From contig JAZGUH010000548.1 in assembly GCA_037893225.1 (NCBI GenBank), positions 248,001 through 312,000 of the forward strand: a DNA stretch of 64,000 nucleotides, read 5' to 3'. The first letter of the stretch is position 1. Each line of letters opens with the position of its first letter. Under the pieces are notes generated by a model that saw only the letters and a list, made by a program, of their open reading frames with translations, did not search any database and was not told where the DNA came from. Made by a program: the position numbers and the translations under genes. Source of the DNA: Hippasteria phrygiana. Lineage: Eukaryota; Echinodermata; Asteroidea; Valvatida; Goniasteridae. Of the stretch, positions 40,811 to 54,200 are shown one piece after another.

Positions 40811-42429
40811 ATGAAATATCAACCAAATTCAGTAATTTTGACATGTATGGATAGCTTAGATCTGGCGCTACATGTTGCAATTATCGGCGGCTTCTTAGAG
40901 TTAAAACTTGTGGAGAAAATTCAAACCTCGCAATGTTTATTTTCTTTCCGGCCAACATCTGTGTGCATATTACCTTCTATTTATTGCTCCATGCCTGTCA
41001 AATTCACTGGGGTATGACTTGCTTTACTCATTCATAATTGCATGAAATATCAACCAAATTCAGTAATTTTGACATGTATGGATAGCTTAGATCTGGCGCT
41101 ACATGTTGCAATTATCGGCGGCTTCTTAGAGTTAAAACTTGTGGAGAAAATTCAAACCTCGCAATGTTTATTTACTTTCCGGCCAACATCTGTGTACATG
41201 TTACCGTCTATTTATTGCTCCATGCATGTCAAATTCCCTGGGGTATGGAATTGCTTTACTCATTCATAATTGCATGAAATATCAACCAAATTCAGTAATT
41301 TTGACATGTATGGATAGCTTAGATCTGGCGCTACATGTTGCAATTATCGGCGGCTTCTTAGAGTTAAAACTTGTGGAGAAAATTCAAACCTCGCAATGTT
41401 TATTTACTTTCCGGCCAACATCTGTGTACATGTTACCGTCTATTTATTGCTCCATGCATGTCAAATTCCCTGGGGTATGGACTTGCTTTACTCATTAATA
41501 ATTGCATGAAATATCAACCAAATACAGTAATTTTGACATGTATGGATAGCTTAGATCTGGCGCTACATGTTGCAATTATCGGCGGCTTCTTAGAGTTAAA
41601 ACTTGTGGAGAAAATTCAAACCTCGCAATGTTTATTTTCTTTCCGGCCAACATCTGTGTGCAGATTACCTCTTATTTATTGCTCCATGCCTGTCAAATTC
41701 CCTAGGGTATGACTTGCTTTACTCATTCATAATTGCATGAAATATCAACCAAATTCAGTAATTTTGACATGTATGGATAGCTTAGATCTGGCGCTACATG
41801 TTGCAATTATCGGCGGCTTCTTAGAGTTAAAACTTGTGGAGAAAATTCAAACCTCGCAATGTTTATTTTCTTTCCGGCCAACATCTGTGTGCATATTACC
41901 TTCTATTTATTGCTCCATGCCTGTCAAATTCCCTGGGGTATGACTTGCTTTACTCATTCATAATTGCATGAAATATCAACCAAATTCAGTAATTTTGACA
42001 TGTATGGATAGCTTAGATCTGGCGCTACATGTTGCAATTATCGGCGGCTTCTTAGAGTTAAAACTTGTGGAGAAAATTCGAACCTCGCAATGTTTATTTT
42101 CTTTCCGGCCAACATCTGTGTACATGTTACCGTCTATTTATTGCTCCATGCATGTCAAATTCCCTAGGGTATGACTTGCTTTACTCATTCATAATTGCAT
42201 GAAATATCAACCAAATTCAGTAATTTTGACATGTATGGATAGCTTAGATCTGGCGCTACATGTTGCAATTATCGGCGGCTTCTTAGAGTTAAAATTTGTG
42301 GAGAAAATTCAAACCTCGCAATGTTTATTTTCTTTCCGGCCAACATCTGTGTGCATATTACCTTCTATTTATTGCTCCATGCCTGTCAAATTCCCTGGGG
42401 TATGACTTGCTTTACTCATTCATAATTGC
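35717..42429 (+). repeat. Long-range duplicated block, copy 2 (29 monomers, 6713 bp)
   Basis: Counterpart of 19280-25992 at an offset of 16,437 bp (71 monomers). It starts with the rare 19a-bearing I, keeps the K-then-Jn junction (37107-37338) and the TTCACTGG-bearing Cs (40811), and ends with I at 42199. Type order breaks down just after: Cs follows in copy 1 and F in copy 2. The order also nearly extends one monomer to the left, since L at 19049 and F at 35486 differ at one diagnostic base. Confidence 0.92.
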
Positions 42430-45400
42430 ATGAAATATCAACCAAATTCAGTAATTTTGACATGTATGGATAGCTTAGATCTGGCGCTACATGTTGCAAT
42501 TATCGGCGGCTTCTTAGAGTTAAAACTTGTGGAGAAAATTCAAACCTCGCAATGTTTATTTTCTTTCCGGCCAACATCTGTGTGCATATTACCTTCTATT
42601 TATTGCTCCATTCCTGTCAAATTCCCTAGGGTATGACTTGCTTTACTCATTCATAATTGCATGAAATATCAACCAAATTCAGTAATTTTGACATGTATGG
42701 ATAGCTTAGATCTGGCGCTACATGTTGCAATTATCGGCGGCTTCTTAGAGTTAAAACTTGTGGAGAAAATTCAAACCTCGCAATGTTTATTTACTTTCCG
42801 GCCAACATCTGTGTACATGTTACCGTCTATTTATTGCTCCATGCATGTCAAATTCCCTGGGGTATGGACTTGCTTTACTCATTCATAATTGCATGAAATA
42901 TCAACCAAATTCAGTAATTTTGACATGTATGGATAGCTTAGATCTGGCGCTACATGTTGCAATTATCGGCGGCTTCTTAGAGTTAAAACTTGTGGAGAAA
43001 ATTCAAACCTCGCAATGTTTATTTTCTTTCCGGCCAACATCTGTGTACATGTTACCGTCTATTTATTGCTCCATGCATGTCAAATTCCCTGGGGTATGGA
43101 CTTGCTTTACTCATTCATAATTGCATGAAATATCAACCAAATACAGTAATTTTGACATGTATGGATAGCTTAGATCTGGCGCTACATGTTGCAATTATCG
43201 GCGGCTTCTTAGAGTTAAAACTTGTGGAGAAAATTCAAACCTCGCAATGTTTATTTTCTTTCCGGCCAACATCTGTGTGCAGATTACCTCTTATTTATTG
43301 CTCCATGCCTGTCAAATTCCCTAGGGTATGACTTGCTTTACTCATTCATAATTGCATGAAATATCAACCAAATTCAGTAATTTTGACATGTATGGATAGC
43401 TTAGATCTGGCGCTACATGTTGCAATTATCGGCGGCTTCTTAGAGTTAAAACTTGTGGAGAAAATTCAAACCTCGCAATGTTTATTTTCTTTCCGGCCAA
43501 CATCTGTGTGCATATTACCTTCTATTTATTGCTCCATGCCTGTCAAATTCACTGGGGTATGACTTGCTTTACTCATTTATAATTGCATGAAATATCAACC
43601 AAATTCAGTAATTTTGACATGTATGGATAGCTTAGATCTGGCGCTACATGTTGCAATTATCGGCGGCTTCTTAGAGTTAAAACTTGTGGAGAAAATTCAA
43701 ACCTCGCAATGTTTATTTACTTTCCGGCCAACATCTGTGTACATGTTACCGTCTATTTATTGCTCCATGCATGTCAAATTCCCTGGGGTATGGAATTGCT
43801 TTACTCATTCATAATTGCATGAAATATCAACCAAATTCAGTAATTTTGACATGTATGGATAGCTTAGATCTGGCGCTACATGTTGCAATTATCGGCGGCT
43901 TCTTAGAGTTAAAACTTGTGGAGAAAATTCAAACCTCGCAATGTTTATTTACTTTCCGGCCAACATCTGTGTACATGTTACCGTCTATTTATTGCTCCAT
44001 GCATGTCAAATTCCCTGGGGTATGGACTTGCTTTACTCATTCATAATTGCATGAAATATCAACCAAATTCAGTGATTTTGACATGTATGGATAGCTTAGA
44101 TCTGGCGCTACATGTTGCAATTATCGGCGGCTTCTTAGAGTTAAAACTTGTGGAGAAAATTCAAACCTCGCAATGTTTATTTTCTTTCCGGCCAACATCT
44201 GTGTACATGTTACCGTCTATTTATTGCTCCATGCATGTCAAATTCCCTGGGGTATGGACTTGCTTTACTCATTAATAATTGCATGAAATATCAACCAAAT
44301 ACAGTAATTTTGACATGTATGGATAGCTTAGATCTGGCGCTACATGTTGCAATTATCGGCGGCTTCTTAGAGTTAAAACTTGTGGAGAAAATTCAAACCT
44401 CGCAATGTTTATTTTCTTTCCGGCCAACATCTGTGTGCAGATTACCTCTTATTTATTGCTCCATGCCTGTCAAATTCCCTAGGGTATGACTTGCTTTACT
44501 CATTCATAATTGCATGAAATATCAACCAAATTCAGTAATTTTGACATGTATGGATAGCTTAGATCTGGCGCTACATGTTGCAATTATCGGCGGCTTCTTA
44601 GAGTTAAAACTTGTGGAGAAAATTCAAACCTCGCAATGTTTATTTTCTTTCCGGCCAACATCTGTGTGCATATTACCTTCTATTTATTGCTCCATGCCTG
44701 TCAAATTCCCTGGGGTATGACTTGCTTTACTCATTCATAATTGCATGAAATATCAACCAAATTCAGTAATTTTGACATGTATGGATAGCTTAGATCTGGC
44801 GCTACATGTTGCAATTATCGGCGGCTTCTTAGAGTTAAAACTTGTGGAGAAAATTCGAACCTCGCAATGTTTATTTTCTTTCCGGCCAACATCTGTGTAC
44901 ATGTTACCGTCTATTTATTGCTCCATGCATGTCAAATTCCCTAGGGTATGACTTGCTTTACTCATTCATAATTGCATGAAATATCAACCAAATTCAGTAA
45001 TTTTGACATGTATGGATAGCTTAGATCTGGCGCTACATGTTGCAATTATCGGCGGCTTCTTAGAGTTAAAATTTGTGGAGAAAATTCAAACCTCGCAATG
45101 TTTATTTTCTTTCCGGCCAACATCTGTGTGCATATTACCTTCTATTTATTGCTCCATGCCTGTCAAATTCCCTGGGGTATGACTTGCTTTACTCATTCAT
45201 AATTGCATGAAATATCAACCAAATTCAGTAATTTTGACATGTATGGATAGCTTAGATCTGGCGCTACATGTTGCAATTATCGGCGGCTTCTTAGAGTTAA
45301 AACTTGTGGAGAAAATTCAAACCTCGCAATGTTTATTTTCTTTCCGGCCAACATCTGTGTGCATATTACCTTCTATTTATTGCTCCATTCCTGTCAAATT

Positions 45401-48213
45401 CCCTAGGGTATGACTTGCTTTACTCATTCATAATTGCATGAAATATCAACCAAATTCAGTAATTTTGACATGTATGGATAGCTTAGATCTGGCGCTACAT
45501 GTTGCAATTATCGGCGGCTTCTTAGAGTTAAAACTTGTGGAGAAAATTCAAACCTCGCAATGTTTATTTACTTTCCGGCCAACATCTGTGTACATGTTAC
45601 CGTCTATTTATTGCTCCATGCATGTCAAATTCCCTGGGGTATGGACTTGCTTTACTCATTCATAATTGCATGAAATATCAACCAAATTCAGTAATTTTGA
45701 CATGTATGGATAGCTTAGATCTGGCGCTACATGTTGCAATTATCGGCGGCTTCTTAGAGTTAAAACTTGTGGAGAAAATTCAAACCTCGCAATGTTTATT
45801 TTCTTTCCGGCCAACATCTGTGTGCATATTACCTTCTATTTATTGCTCCATGCCTGTCAAATTCCCTGGGGTATGACTTGCTTTACTCATTCATAATTGC
45901 ATGAAATATCAACCAAATTCAGTAATTTTGACATGTATGGATAGCTTAGATCTGGCGCTACATGTTGCAATTATCGGCGGCTTCTTAGAGTTAAAACTTG
46001 TGGAGAAAATTCGAACCTCGCAATGTTTATTTTCTTTCCGGCCAACATCTGTGTACATGTTACCGTCTATTTATTGCTCCATGCATGTCAAATTCCCTAG
46101 GGTATGACTTGCTTTACTCATTCATAATTGCATGAAATATCAACCAAATTCAGTAATTTTGACATGTATGGATAGCTTAGATCTGGCGCTACATGTTGCA
46201 ATTATCGGCGGCTTCTTAGAGTTAAAATTTGTGGAGAAAATTCAAACCTCGCAATGTTTATTTTCTTTCCGGCCAACATCTGTGTGCATATTACCTTCTA
46301 TTTATTGCTCCATGCCTGTCAAATTCCCTGGGGTATGACTTGCTTTACTCATTCATAATTGCATGAAATATCAACCAAATTCAGTAATTTTGACATGTAT
46401 GGATAGCTTAGATCTGGCGCTACATGTTGCAATTATCGGCGGCTTCTTAGAGTTAAAACTTGTGGAGAAAATTCAAACCTCGCAATGTTTATTTTCTTTC
46501 CGGCCAACATCTGTGTGCATATTACCTTCTATTTATTGCTCCATTCCTGTCAAATTCCCTAGGGTATGACTTGCTTTACTCATTCATAATTGCATGAAAT
46601 ATCAACCAAATTCAGTAATTTTGACATGTATGGATAGCTTAGATCTGGCGCTACATGTTGCAATTATCGGCGGCTTCTTAGAGTTAAAACTTGTGGAGAA
46701 AATTCAAACCTCGCAATGTTTATTTACTTTCCGGCCAACATCTGTGTACATGTTACCGTCTATTTATTGCTCCATGCATGTCAAATTCCCTGGGGTATGG
46801 ACTTGCTTTACTCATTCATAATTGCATGAAATATCAACCAAATTCAGTAATTTTGACATGTATGGATAGCTTAGATCTGGCGCTACATGTTGCAATTATC
46901 GGCGGCTTCTTAGAGTTAAAACTTGTGGAGAAAATTCAAACCTCGCAATGTTTATTTTCTTTCCGGCCAACATCTGTGTACATGTTACCGTCTATTTATT
47001 GCTCCATGCATGTCAAATTCCCTGGGGTATGGACTTGCTTTACTCATTAATAATTGCATGAAATATCAACCAAATACAGTAATTTTGACATGTATGGATA
47101 GCTTAGATCTGGCGCTACATGTTGCAATTATCGGCGGCTTCTTAGAGTTAAAACTTGTGGAGAAAATTCAAACCTCGCAATGTTTATTTTCTTTCCGGCC
47201 AACATCTGTGTGCAGATTACCTCTTATTTATTGCTCCATGCCTGTCAAATTCCCTAGGGTATGACTTGCTTTACTCATTCATAATTGCATGAAATATCAA
47301 CCAAATTCAGTAATTTTGACATGTATGGATAGCTTAGATCTGGCGCTACATGTTGCAATTATCGGCGGCTTCTTAGAGTTAAAACTTGTGGAGAAAATTC
47401 AAACCTCGCAATGTTTATTTTCTTTCCGGCCAACATCTGTGTGCATATTACCTTCTATTTATTGCTCCATGCCTGTCAAATTCCCTGGGGTATGACTTGC
47501 TTTACTCATTCATAATTGCATGAAATATCAACCAAATTCAGTAATTTTGACATGTATGGATAGCTTAGATCTGGCGCTACATGTTGCAATTATCGGCGGC
47601 TTCTTAGAGTTAAAACTTGTGGAGAAAATTCGAACCTCGCAATGTTTATTTTCTTTCCGGCCAACATCTGTGTACATGTTACCGTCTATTTATTGCTCCA
47701 TGCATGTCAAATTCCCTAGGGTATGACTTGCTTTACTCATTCATAATTGCATGAAATATCAACCAAATTCAGTAATTTTGACATGTATGGATAGCTTAGA
47801 TCTGGCGCTACATGTTGCAATTATCGGCGGCTTCTTAGAGTTAAAATTTGTGGAGAAAATTCAAACCTCGCAATGTTTATTTTCTTTCCGGCCAACATCT
47901 GTGTGCATATTACCTTCTATTTATTGCTCAATGCCTGTCAAATTCCCTGGGGTATGACTTGCTTTACTCATTCATAATTGCATGAAATATCAACCAAATT
48001 CAGTAATTTTGACATGTATGGATAGCTTAGATCTGGCGCTACATGTTGCAATTATCGGCGGCTTCTTAGAGTTAAAACTTGTGGAGAAAATTCAAACCTC
48101 GCAATGTTTATTTACTTTCCGGCCAACATCTGTGTACATGTTACCGTCTATTTATTGCTCCATGCATGTCAAATTCCCTGGGGTATGGACTTGCTTTACT
48201 CATTCATAATTGC
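40811..48213 (+). repeat. Satellite block 10: H-I-F-J-rich domain with repeated 5-mer
   Basis: Monomers: Cs 40811, Jn 41042, J 41274, K 41506, Cs 41737, H 41968, I 42199, F 42430, J 42661, A 42893, K 43125; Cs 43356, Jn 43587, J 43819, A 44051, K 44283; Cs 44514, H 44745, I 44976, F 45207, J 45438; Cs 45670, H 45901, I 46132, F 46363, J 46594; A 46826, K 47058, Cs 47289, H 47520, I 47751, J 47982. The TTCACTGG-bearing Cs recurs at 40811 and 43356 (2545 bp, 11 monomers). Cs-H-I-F-J is tandem at 44514 and 45670 (1156 bp). The 224a mark sits just before K at 41274, 44051 and 46826. Confidence 0.94.
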
Positions 48214-51200
48214 ATGAAATATCAACCAAATTCAGTAATTTTGACATGTATGGATAGCTTAGATCTGGCGCTACATGTTGCAATTATCGGCGGCTTCTTA
48301 GAGTTAAAACTTGTGGAGAAAATTCAAACCTCGCAATGTTTATTTTCTTTCCGGCCAACATCTGTGTACATGTTACCGTCTATTTATTGCTCCATGCATG
48401 TCAAATTCCCTGGGGTATGGACTTGCTGTACTCATTCATAATTGCATGAAATATCAACCATATACAGTAATTTTGACATGTATGGATAGCTTAGATCTGG
48501 CGCTACATGTTGCAATTATCGGCGGCTTCTTAGAGTTAAAACTTGTGGAGAAAATTCAAACCTCGCAATGTTTATTTTCTTTCCGGCCAACATCTGTGTG
48601 CAGATTACCTCTTATTTATTGCTCCATGCCTGTCAAATTCCCTAGGGTATGACTTGCTTTACTCATTCATAATTGCATGAAATATCAACCAAATTCAGTA
48701 ATTTTGACATGTATGGATAGCTTAGATCTGGCGCTACATGTTGCAATTATCGGCGGCTTCTTAGAGTTAAAACTTGTGGAGAAAATTCAAACCTCGCAAT
48801 GTTTATTTTCTTTCCGGCCAACATCTGTGTGCATATTACCTTCTATTTATTGCTCCATGCCTGTCAAATTCCCTGGGGTATGACTTGCTTTACTCATTCA
48901 TAATTGCATGAAATATCAACCAAATTCAGTATATTTGACATGTATGGATAGCTTAGATCTGGCGCTACATGTTGCAATTATCGGCGGCTTCTTAGAGTTA
49001 AAACTTGTGGAGAAAATTCAAACCTCGCAATGTTTATTTACTTTCCGGCCAACATCTGTGTACATGTTACCGTCTATTTATTGCTCCATGCATGTCAAAT
49101 TCCCTGGGGTATGGAATTGCTTTACTCATTCATAATTGCATGAAATATCAACCAAATTCAGTAATTTTGACATGTATGGATAGCTTAGATCTGGCGCTAC
49201 ATGTTGCAATTATCGGCGGCTTCTTAGAGTTAAAACTTGTGGAGAAAATTCAAACCTCGCAATGTTTATTTTCTTTCCGGCCAACATCTGTGTACATGTT
49301 ACCGTCTATTTATTGCTCCATGCATGTCAAATTCCCTGGGGTATGGACTTGCTTTACTCATTCATAATTGCATGAAATATCAACCAAATACAGTAATTTT
49401 GACATGTATGGATAGCTTAGATCTGGCGCTACATGTTGCAATTATCGGCGGCTTCTTAGAGTTAAAACTTGTGGAGAAAATTCAAACCTCGCAATGTTTA
49501 TTTTCTTTCCGGCCAACATCTGTGTGCATATTACCTTCTATTTATTGCTCCATTCCTGTCAAATTCCCTAGGGTATGACTTGCTTTACTCATTCATAATT
49601 GCATGAAATATCAACCAAATTCAGTAATTTTGACATGTATGGATAGCTTAGATCTGGCGCTACATGTTGCAATTATCGGCGGCTTCTTAGAGTTAAAATT
49701 TGTGGAGAAAATTCAAACCTCGCAATGTTTATTTTCTTTCCGGCCAACATCTGTGTGCATATTACCTTCTATTTATTGCTCCATGCCTGTCAAATTCCCT
49801 GGGGTATGACTTGCTTTACTCATTCATAATTGCATGAAATATCAACCAAATTCAGTAATTTTGACATGTATGGATAGCTTAGATCTGGCGCTACATGTTG
49901 CAATTATCGGCGGCTTCTTAGAGTTAAAACTTGTGGAGAAAATTCAAACCTCGCAATGTTTATTTTCTTTCCGGCCAACATCTGTGTGCATATTACCTTC
50001 TATTTATTGCTCCATGCCTGTCAAATTCCCTGGGGTATGACTTGCTTTACTCATTCATAATTGCATGAAATATCAACCAAATACAGTAATTTTGACATGT
50101 ATGGATAGCTTAGATCTTGCGCTACATGTTGCAATTATCGGCGGCTTCTTAGAGTTAAAACTTGTGGAGAAAATTCAAACCTCGCAATGTTTATTTTCTT
50201 TCCGGCCAACATCTGTGTGCAGATTACCTCTTATTTATTGCTCCATGCCTGTCAAATTCCCTAGGGTATGACTTGCTTTACTCATTCATAATTGCATGAA
50301 ATATCAACCAAATTCAGTAATTTTGACATGTATGGATAGCTTAGATCTGGCGCTACATGTTGCAATTATCGGCGGCTTCTTAGAGTTAAAACTTGTGGAG
50401 AAAATTCAAACCTCGCAATGTTTATTTTCTTTCCGGCCAACATCTGTGTGCATATTACCTTCTATTTATTGCTCCATGCCTGTCAAATTCCCTGGGGTAT
50501 GACTTGCTTTACTCATTCATAATTGCATGAAATATCAACCAAATTCAGTAATTTTGACATGTATGGATAGCTTAGATCTGGCGCTACATGTTGCAATTAT
50601 CGGCGGCTTCTTAGAGTTAAAACTTGTGGAGAAAATTCGAACCTCGCAATGTTTATTTTCTTTCCGGCCAACATCTGTGTACATGTTACCGTCTATTTAT
50701 TGCTCCATGCATGTCAAATTCCCTAGGGTATGACTTGCTTTACTCATTCATAATTGCATGAAATATCAACCAAATTCAGTAATTTTGACATGTATGGATA
50801 GCTTAGATCTGGCGCTACATGTTGCAATTATCGGCGGCTTCTTAGAGTTAAAATTTGTGGAGAAAATTCAAACCTCGCAATGTTTATTTTCTTTCCGGCC
50901 AACATCTGTGTGCATATTACCTTCTATTTATTGCTCCATGCCTGTCAAATTCCCTGGGGTATGACTTGCTTTACTCATTCATAATTGCATGAAATATCAA
51001 CCAAATTCAGTAATTTTGACATGTATGGATAGCTTAGATCTGGCGCTACATGTTGCAATTATCGGCGGCTTCTTAGAGTTAAAACTTGTGGAGAAAATTC
51101 AAACCTCGCAATGTTTATTTTCTTTCCGGCCAACATCTGTGTGCATATTACCTTCTATTTATTGCTCCATTCCTGTCAAATTCCCTAGGGTATGACTTGC

Positions 51201-54200
51201 TTTACTCATTCATAATTGCATGAAATATCAACCAAATTCAGTAATTTTGACATGTATGGATAGCTTAGATCTGGCGCTACATGTTGCAATTATCGGCGGC
51301 TTCTTAGAGTTAAAACTTGTGGAGAAAATTCAAACATCGCAATGTTTATTTACTTTCCGGCCAACATCTGTGTACATGTTACCGTCTATTTATTGCTCCA
51401 TGCATGTCAAATTCCCTGGGGTATGGACTTGCTTTACTCATTCATAATTGCATGAAATATCAACCAAATTCAGTAATTTTGACATGTATGGATAGCTTAG
51501 ATCTGGCGCTACATGTTGCAATTATCGGCGGCTTCTTAGAGTTAAAACTTGTGGAGAAAATTCAAACCTCGCAATGTTTATTTTCTTTCCGGCCAACATC
51601 TGTGTACATGTTACCGTCTATTTATTGCTCCATGCATGTCAAATTCCCTGGGGTATGGACTTGCTGTACTCATTCATAATTGCATGAAATATCAACCATA
51701 TACAGTAATTTTGACATGTATGGATAGCTTAGATCTGGCGCTACATGTTGCAATTATCGGCGGCTTCTTAGAGTTAAAACTTGTGGAGAAAATTCAAACC
51801 TCGCAATGTTTATTTTCTTTCCGGCCAACATCTGTGTGCAGATTACCTCTTATTTATTGCTCCATGCCTGTCAAATTCCCTAGGGTATGACTTGCTTTAC
51901 TCATTCATAATTGCATGAAATATCAACCAAATTCAGTAATTTTGACATGTATGGATAGCTTAGATCTGGCGCTACATGTTGCAATTATCGGCGGCTTCTT
52001 AGAGTTAAAACTTGTGGAGAAAATTCAAACCTCGCAATGTTTATTTTCTTTCCGGCCAACATCTGTGTGCATATTACCTTCTATTTATTGCTCCATGCCT
52101 GTCAAATTCCCTGGGGTATGACTTGCTTTACTCATTCATAATTGCATGAAATATCAACCAAATTCAGTATATTTGACATGTATGGATAGCTTAGATCTGG
52201 CGCTACATGTTGCAATTATCGGCGGCTTCTTAGAGTTAAAACTTGTGGAGAAAATTCAAACCTCGCAATGTTTATTTACTTTCCGGCCAACATCTGTGTA
52301 CATGTTACCGTCTATTTATTGCTCCATGCATGTCAAATTCCCTGGGGTATGGAATTGCTTTACTCATTCATAATTGCATGAAATATCAACCAAATTCAGT
52401 AATTTTGACATGTATGGATAGCTTAGATCTGGCGCTACATGTTGCAATTATCGGCGGCTTCTTAGAGTTAAAACTTGTGGAGAAAATTCAAACCTCGCAA
52501 TGTTTATTTTCTTTCCGGCCAACATCTGTGTACATGTTACCGTCTATTTATTGCTCCATGCATGTCAAATTCCCTGGGGTATGGACTTGCTTTACTCATT
52601 CATAATTGCATGAAATATCAACCAAATACAGTAATTTTGACATGTATGGATAGCTTAGATCTGGCGCTACATGTTGCAATTATCGGCGGCTTCTTAGAGT
52701 TAAAACTTGTGGAGAAAATTCAAACCTCGCAATGTTTATTTTCTTTCCGGCCAACATCTGTGTGCATATTACCTTCTATTTATTGCTCCATTCCTGTCAA
52801 ATTCCCTAGGGTATGACTTGCTTTACTCATTCATAATTGCATGAAATATCAACCAAATTCAGTAATTTTGACATGTATGGATAGCTTAGATCTGGCGCTA
52901 CATGTTGCAATTATCGGCGGCTTCTTAGAGTTAAAATTTGTGGAGAAAATTCAAACCTCGCAATGTTTATTTTCTTTCCGGCCAACATCTGTGTGCATAT
53001 TACCTTCTATTTATTGCTCCATGCCTGTCAAATTCCCTGGGGTATGACTTGCTTTACTCATTCATAATTGCATGAAATATCAACCAAATTCAGTAATTTT
53101 GACATGTATGGATAGCTTAGATCTGGCGCTACATGTTGCAATTATCGGCGGCTTCTTAGAGTTAAAACTTGTGGAGAAAATTCAAACCTCGCAATGTTTA
53201 TTTTCTTTCCGGCCAACATCTGTGTGCATATTACCTTCTATTTATTGCTCCATGCCTGTCAAATTCCCTGGGGTATGACTTGCTTTACTCATTCATAATT
53301 GCATGAAATATCAACCAAATTCAGTAATTTTGACATGTATGGATAGCTTAGATCTGGCGCTACATGTTGCAATTATCGGCGGCTTCTTAGAGTTAAAACT
53401 TGTGGAGAAAATTCAAACCTCGCAATGTTTATTTACTTTCCGGCCAACATCTGTGTACATGTTACCGTCTATTTATTGCTCCATGCATGTCAAATTCCCT
53501 GGGGTATGGACTTGCTTTACTCATTCATAATTGCATGAAATATCAACCAAATTCAGTAATTTTGACATGTATGGATAGCTTAGATCTGGCGCTACATGTT
53601 GCAATTATCGGCGGCTTCTTAGAGTTAAAATTTGTGGAGAAAATTCAAACCTCGCAATGTTTATTTACTTTCCGGCCAACATCTGTGTACATGTTACCGT
53701 CTATTTATTGCTCCATGCATGTCAAATTCCCTGGGGTATGGACTTGCTTTACTCATTCATAATTGCATGAAATATCAACCAAATTCAGTAATTTTGACAT
53801 GTATGGATAGCTTAGATCTGGCGCTACATGTTGCAATTATCGGCGGCTTCTTAGAGTTAAAACTTGTGGAGAAAATTCAAACCTCGCAATGTTTATTTAC
53901 TTTCCGGCCAACATCTGTGTACATGTTACCGTCTATTTATTGCTCCATGCATGTCAAATTCCCTGGGGTATGGACTTGCTTTACTCATTCATAATTGCAT
54001 GAAATATCAACCAAATTCAGTAATTTTGACATGTATGGATAGCTTAGATCTGGCGCTACATGTTGCAATTATCGGCGGCTTCTTAGAGTTAAAACTTGTG
54101 GAGAAAATTCAAACCTCGCAATGTTTATTTTCTTTCCGGCCAACATCTGTGTACATGTTACCGTCTATTTATTGCTCCATGCATGTCAAATTCCCTGGGG

